A stretch of 64,000 nt of DNA from Paracoccaceae bacterium (lineage in GTDB: Bacteria; Pseudomonadota; Alphaproteobacteria; Rhodobacterales; Rhodobacteraceae): assembly GCA_017854585.1 (NCBI GenBank), contig JAFMHK010000006.1, positions 62,377 through 126,376 of the forward strand, read 5' to 3'. The notes below the pieces were generated by a model that did not search any database, was not told where the DNA came from, and saw only the letters and a program-made list of their open reading frames with translations. This document shows, in pieces, positions 63,715-64,000 of this stretch (position 1 is the stretch's first letter; each line of letters starts with the position of its first letter). The translations under genes were made by a program, and so were the position numbers.

Positions 63715-64000
63715 ATGACGAAGATTGATCAAAAAGACCAACATATATTGCGCGAACTTTCCCGTGATGGACGGATCAGCAATCTTGAACTGGCCGAACG
63801 GGTGAACCTGAGCCCGTCCGCCTGTCTGCGGCGGGTCGCGGCCCTCGAGGGCGCGGGCGTCATCAAGGGCTATCGGGCGGTACTGGACCCGACCCAGATG
63901 GGCGTGGGGTTCACCGCATATATCGCCGTCGGGCTTTCGGAACATACCAAGCAGGCCCAAGAGGCGTTCGAACGCGCGATGCAGCTGTCTGACGAGGTTC
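63715..64000 (+). CDS. Lrp/AsnC-family regulator (3' end outside the window)
   Basis: The first ~95 codons are present: KIDQKDQHILRELSRDGRIS opens the helix-turn-helix, with LELAERVNLSPSACLRRVAAL as the recognition part, then the RAM ligand domain starts near FTAYIAVGL. Only the 5' part is in the window. It probably controls the divergent LysE exporter in response to an amino acid. The 73-base gap contains short dyads (GCAAT-N3-ATTGC, and a GCAATT/AATTGC pair around 63690) that could be its site. Confidence 0.9.
   Translation, partial: MTKIDQKDQHILRELSRDGRISNLELAERVNLSPSACLRRVAALEGAGVIKGYRAVLDPTQMGVGFTAYIAVGLSEHTKQAQEAFERAMQLSDEV

Overview
The window is high-GC DNA from an alphaproteobacterium, most likely a marine or saline member of the Rhodobacteraceae (Roseobacter group). 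Supporting signs are the beta-hydroxyaspartate cycle locus, a betaCBA-I/choXWV choline-sulfate and choline module, hisB-H-A-F-E order, Flp-pilin-like surface proteins with the DESGA/DETGA-VDWVVL signature, and dense operons joined by ATGA or TGATG overlaps. No plasmid or phage replication gene is seen, so it reads as chromosome with one decayed accessory stretch.

Layout. 1-2.4 kb: bhcA and the start of bhcB, divergent from the IclR regulator bhcR (glyoxylate assimilation). 2.4-11.6 kb: a CMP/guanine-type deaminase, then betI-betC-betB-betA (minus) divergent from choX-choW-GFA-choV (plus), with a palindromic BetI-type operator between them. 11.7-19.1 kb: beta-oxidation genes resembling the pimeloyl-CoA (dicarboxylate) pathway (two-subunit acyl-CoA dehydrogenase, FadB-like protein, thiolase), ureidoglycolate lyase and glutaryl-CoA dehydrogenase. 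19.3-22.9 kb: a tightly overlapping operon of nitronate monooxygenase, ACAD10/11-type dehydrogenase, ACAD10/11-type kinase and a hotdog thioesterase, probably for unusual acyl-CoAs such as 4-hydroxyacyl-CoA. 23-27.3 kb: creatininase-family protein, a photolyase-like protein of odd domain order, clpP and clpX.

27.3-43.4 kb is surface and accessory DNA: a DXD glycosyltransferase-like protein, BY-kinase/Wzz protein, Wza-like lipoprotein, metallophosphoesterase, ExoY-like sugar transferase, an AT-richer tagD/licD pair, a degraded-looking gap, a ~1,490-codon HYR-repeat autotransporter-like gene with an apparent frameshift, remnants of a DNA methyltransferase and a tyrosine integrase, and tRNA-Tyr, which looks like the insertion target. 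43.6-49.9 kb returns to core genes: rlmB, zinc-ribbon protein, YHS protein, CoA-binding protein, hisE/F/A, a DUF2147 protein on the other strand, hisH, hisB. 50-53 kb: phnF-type regulator, TIM-barrel isomerase and phnM behind a good Pho box. 53.2-64 kb: tRNA-Gly, two small exported/surface proteins, pyruvate carboxylase, a possible PD-(D/E)XK-like protein, an FMN 2-hydroxyacid dehydrogenase, UvrD/PcrA helicase, a degenerate receiver protein, a LysE exporter and a divergent Lrp/AsnC regulator cut by the window edge.

How the parts fit: several blocks feed C2/C1-rich marine osmolytes and dicarboxylates into central metabolism (choline-O-sulfate to glycine betaine; glyoxylate through the beta-hydroxyaspartate cycle; glutaryl-CoA to crotonyl-CoA; pyruvate carboxylase for anaplerosis), while the middle block builds and decorates the cell surface. 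The observations most worth following up are the apparently circularly permuted photolyase, the frameshifted HYR autotransporter, the tagD/licD cassette, the ACAD/kinase operon and the GFA protein embedded in the choline transporter operon. All functional calls rest on reading motifs by eye; no searches were run.
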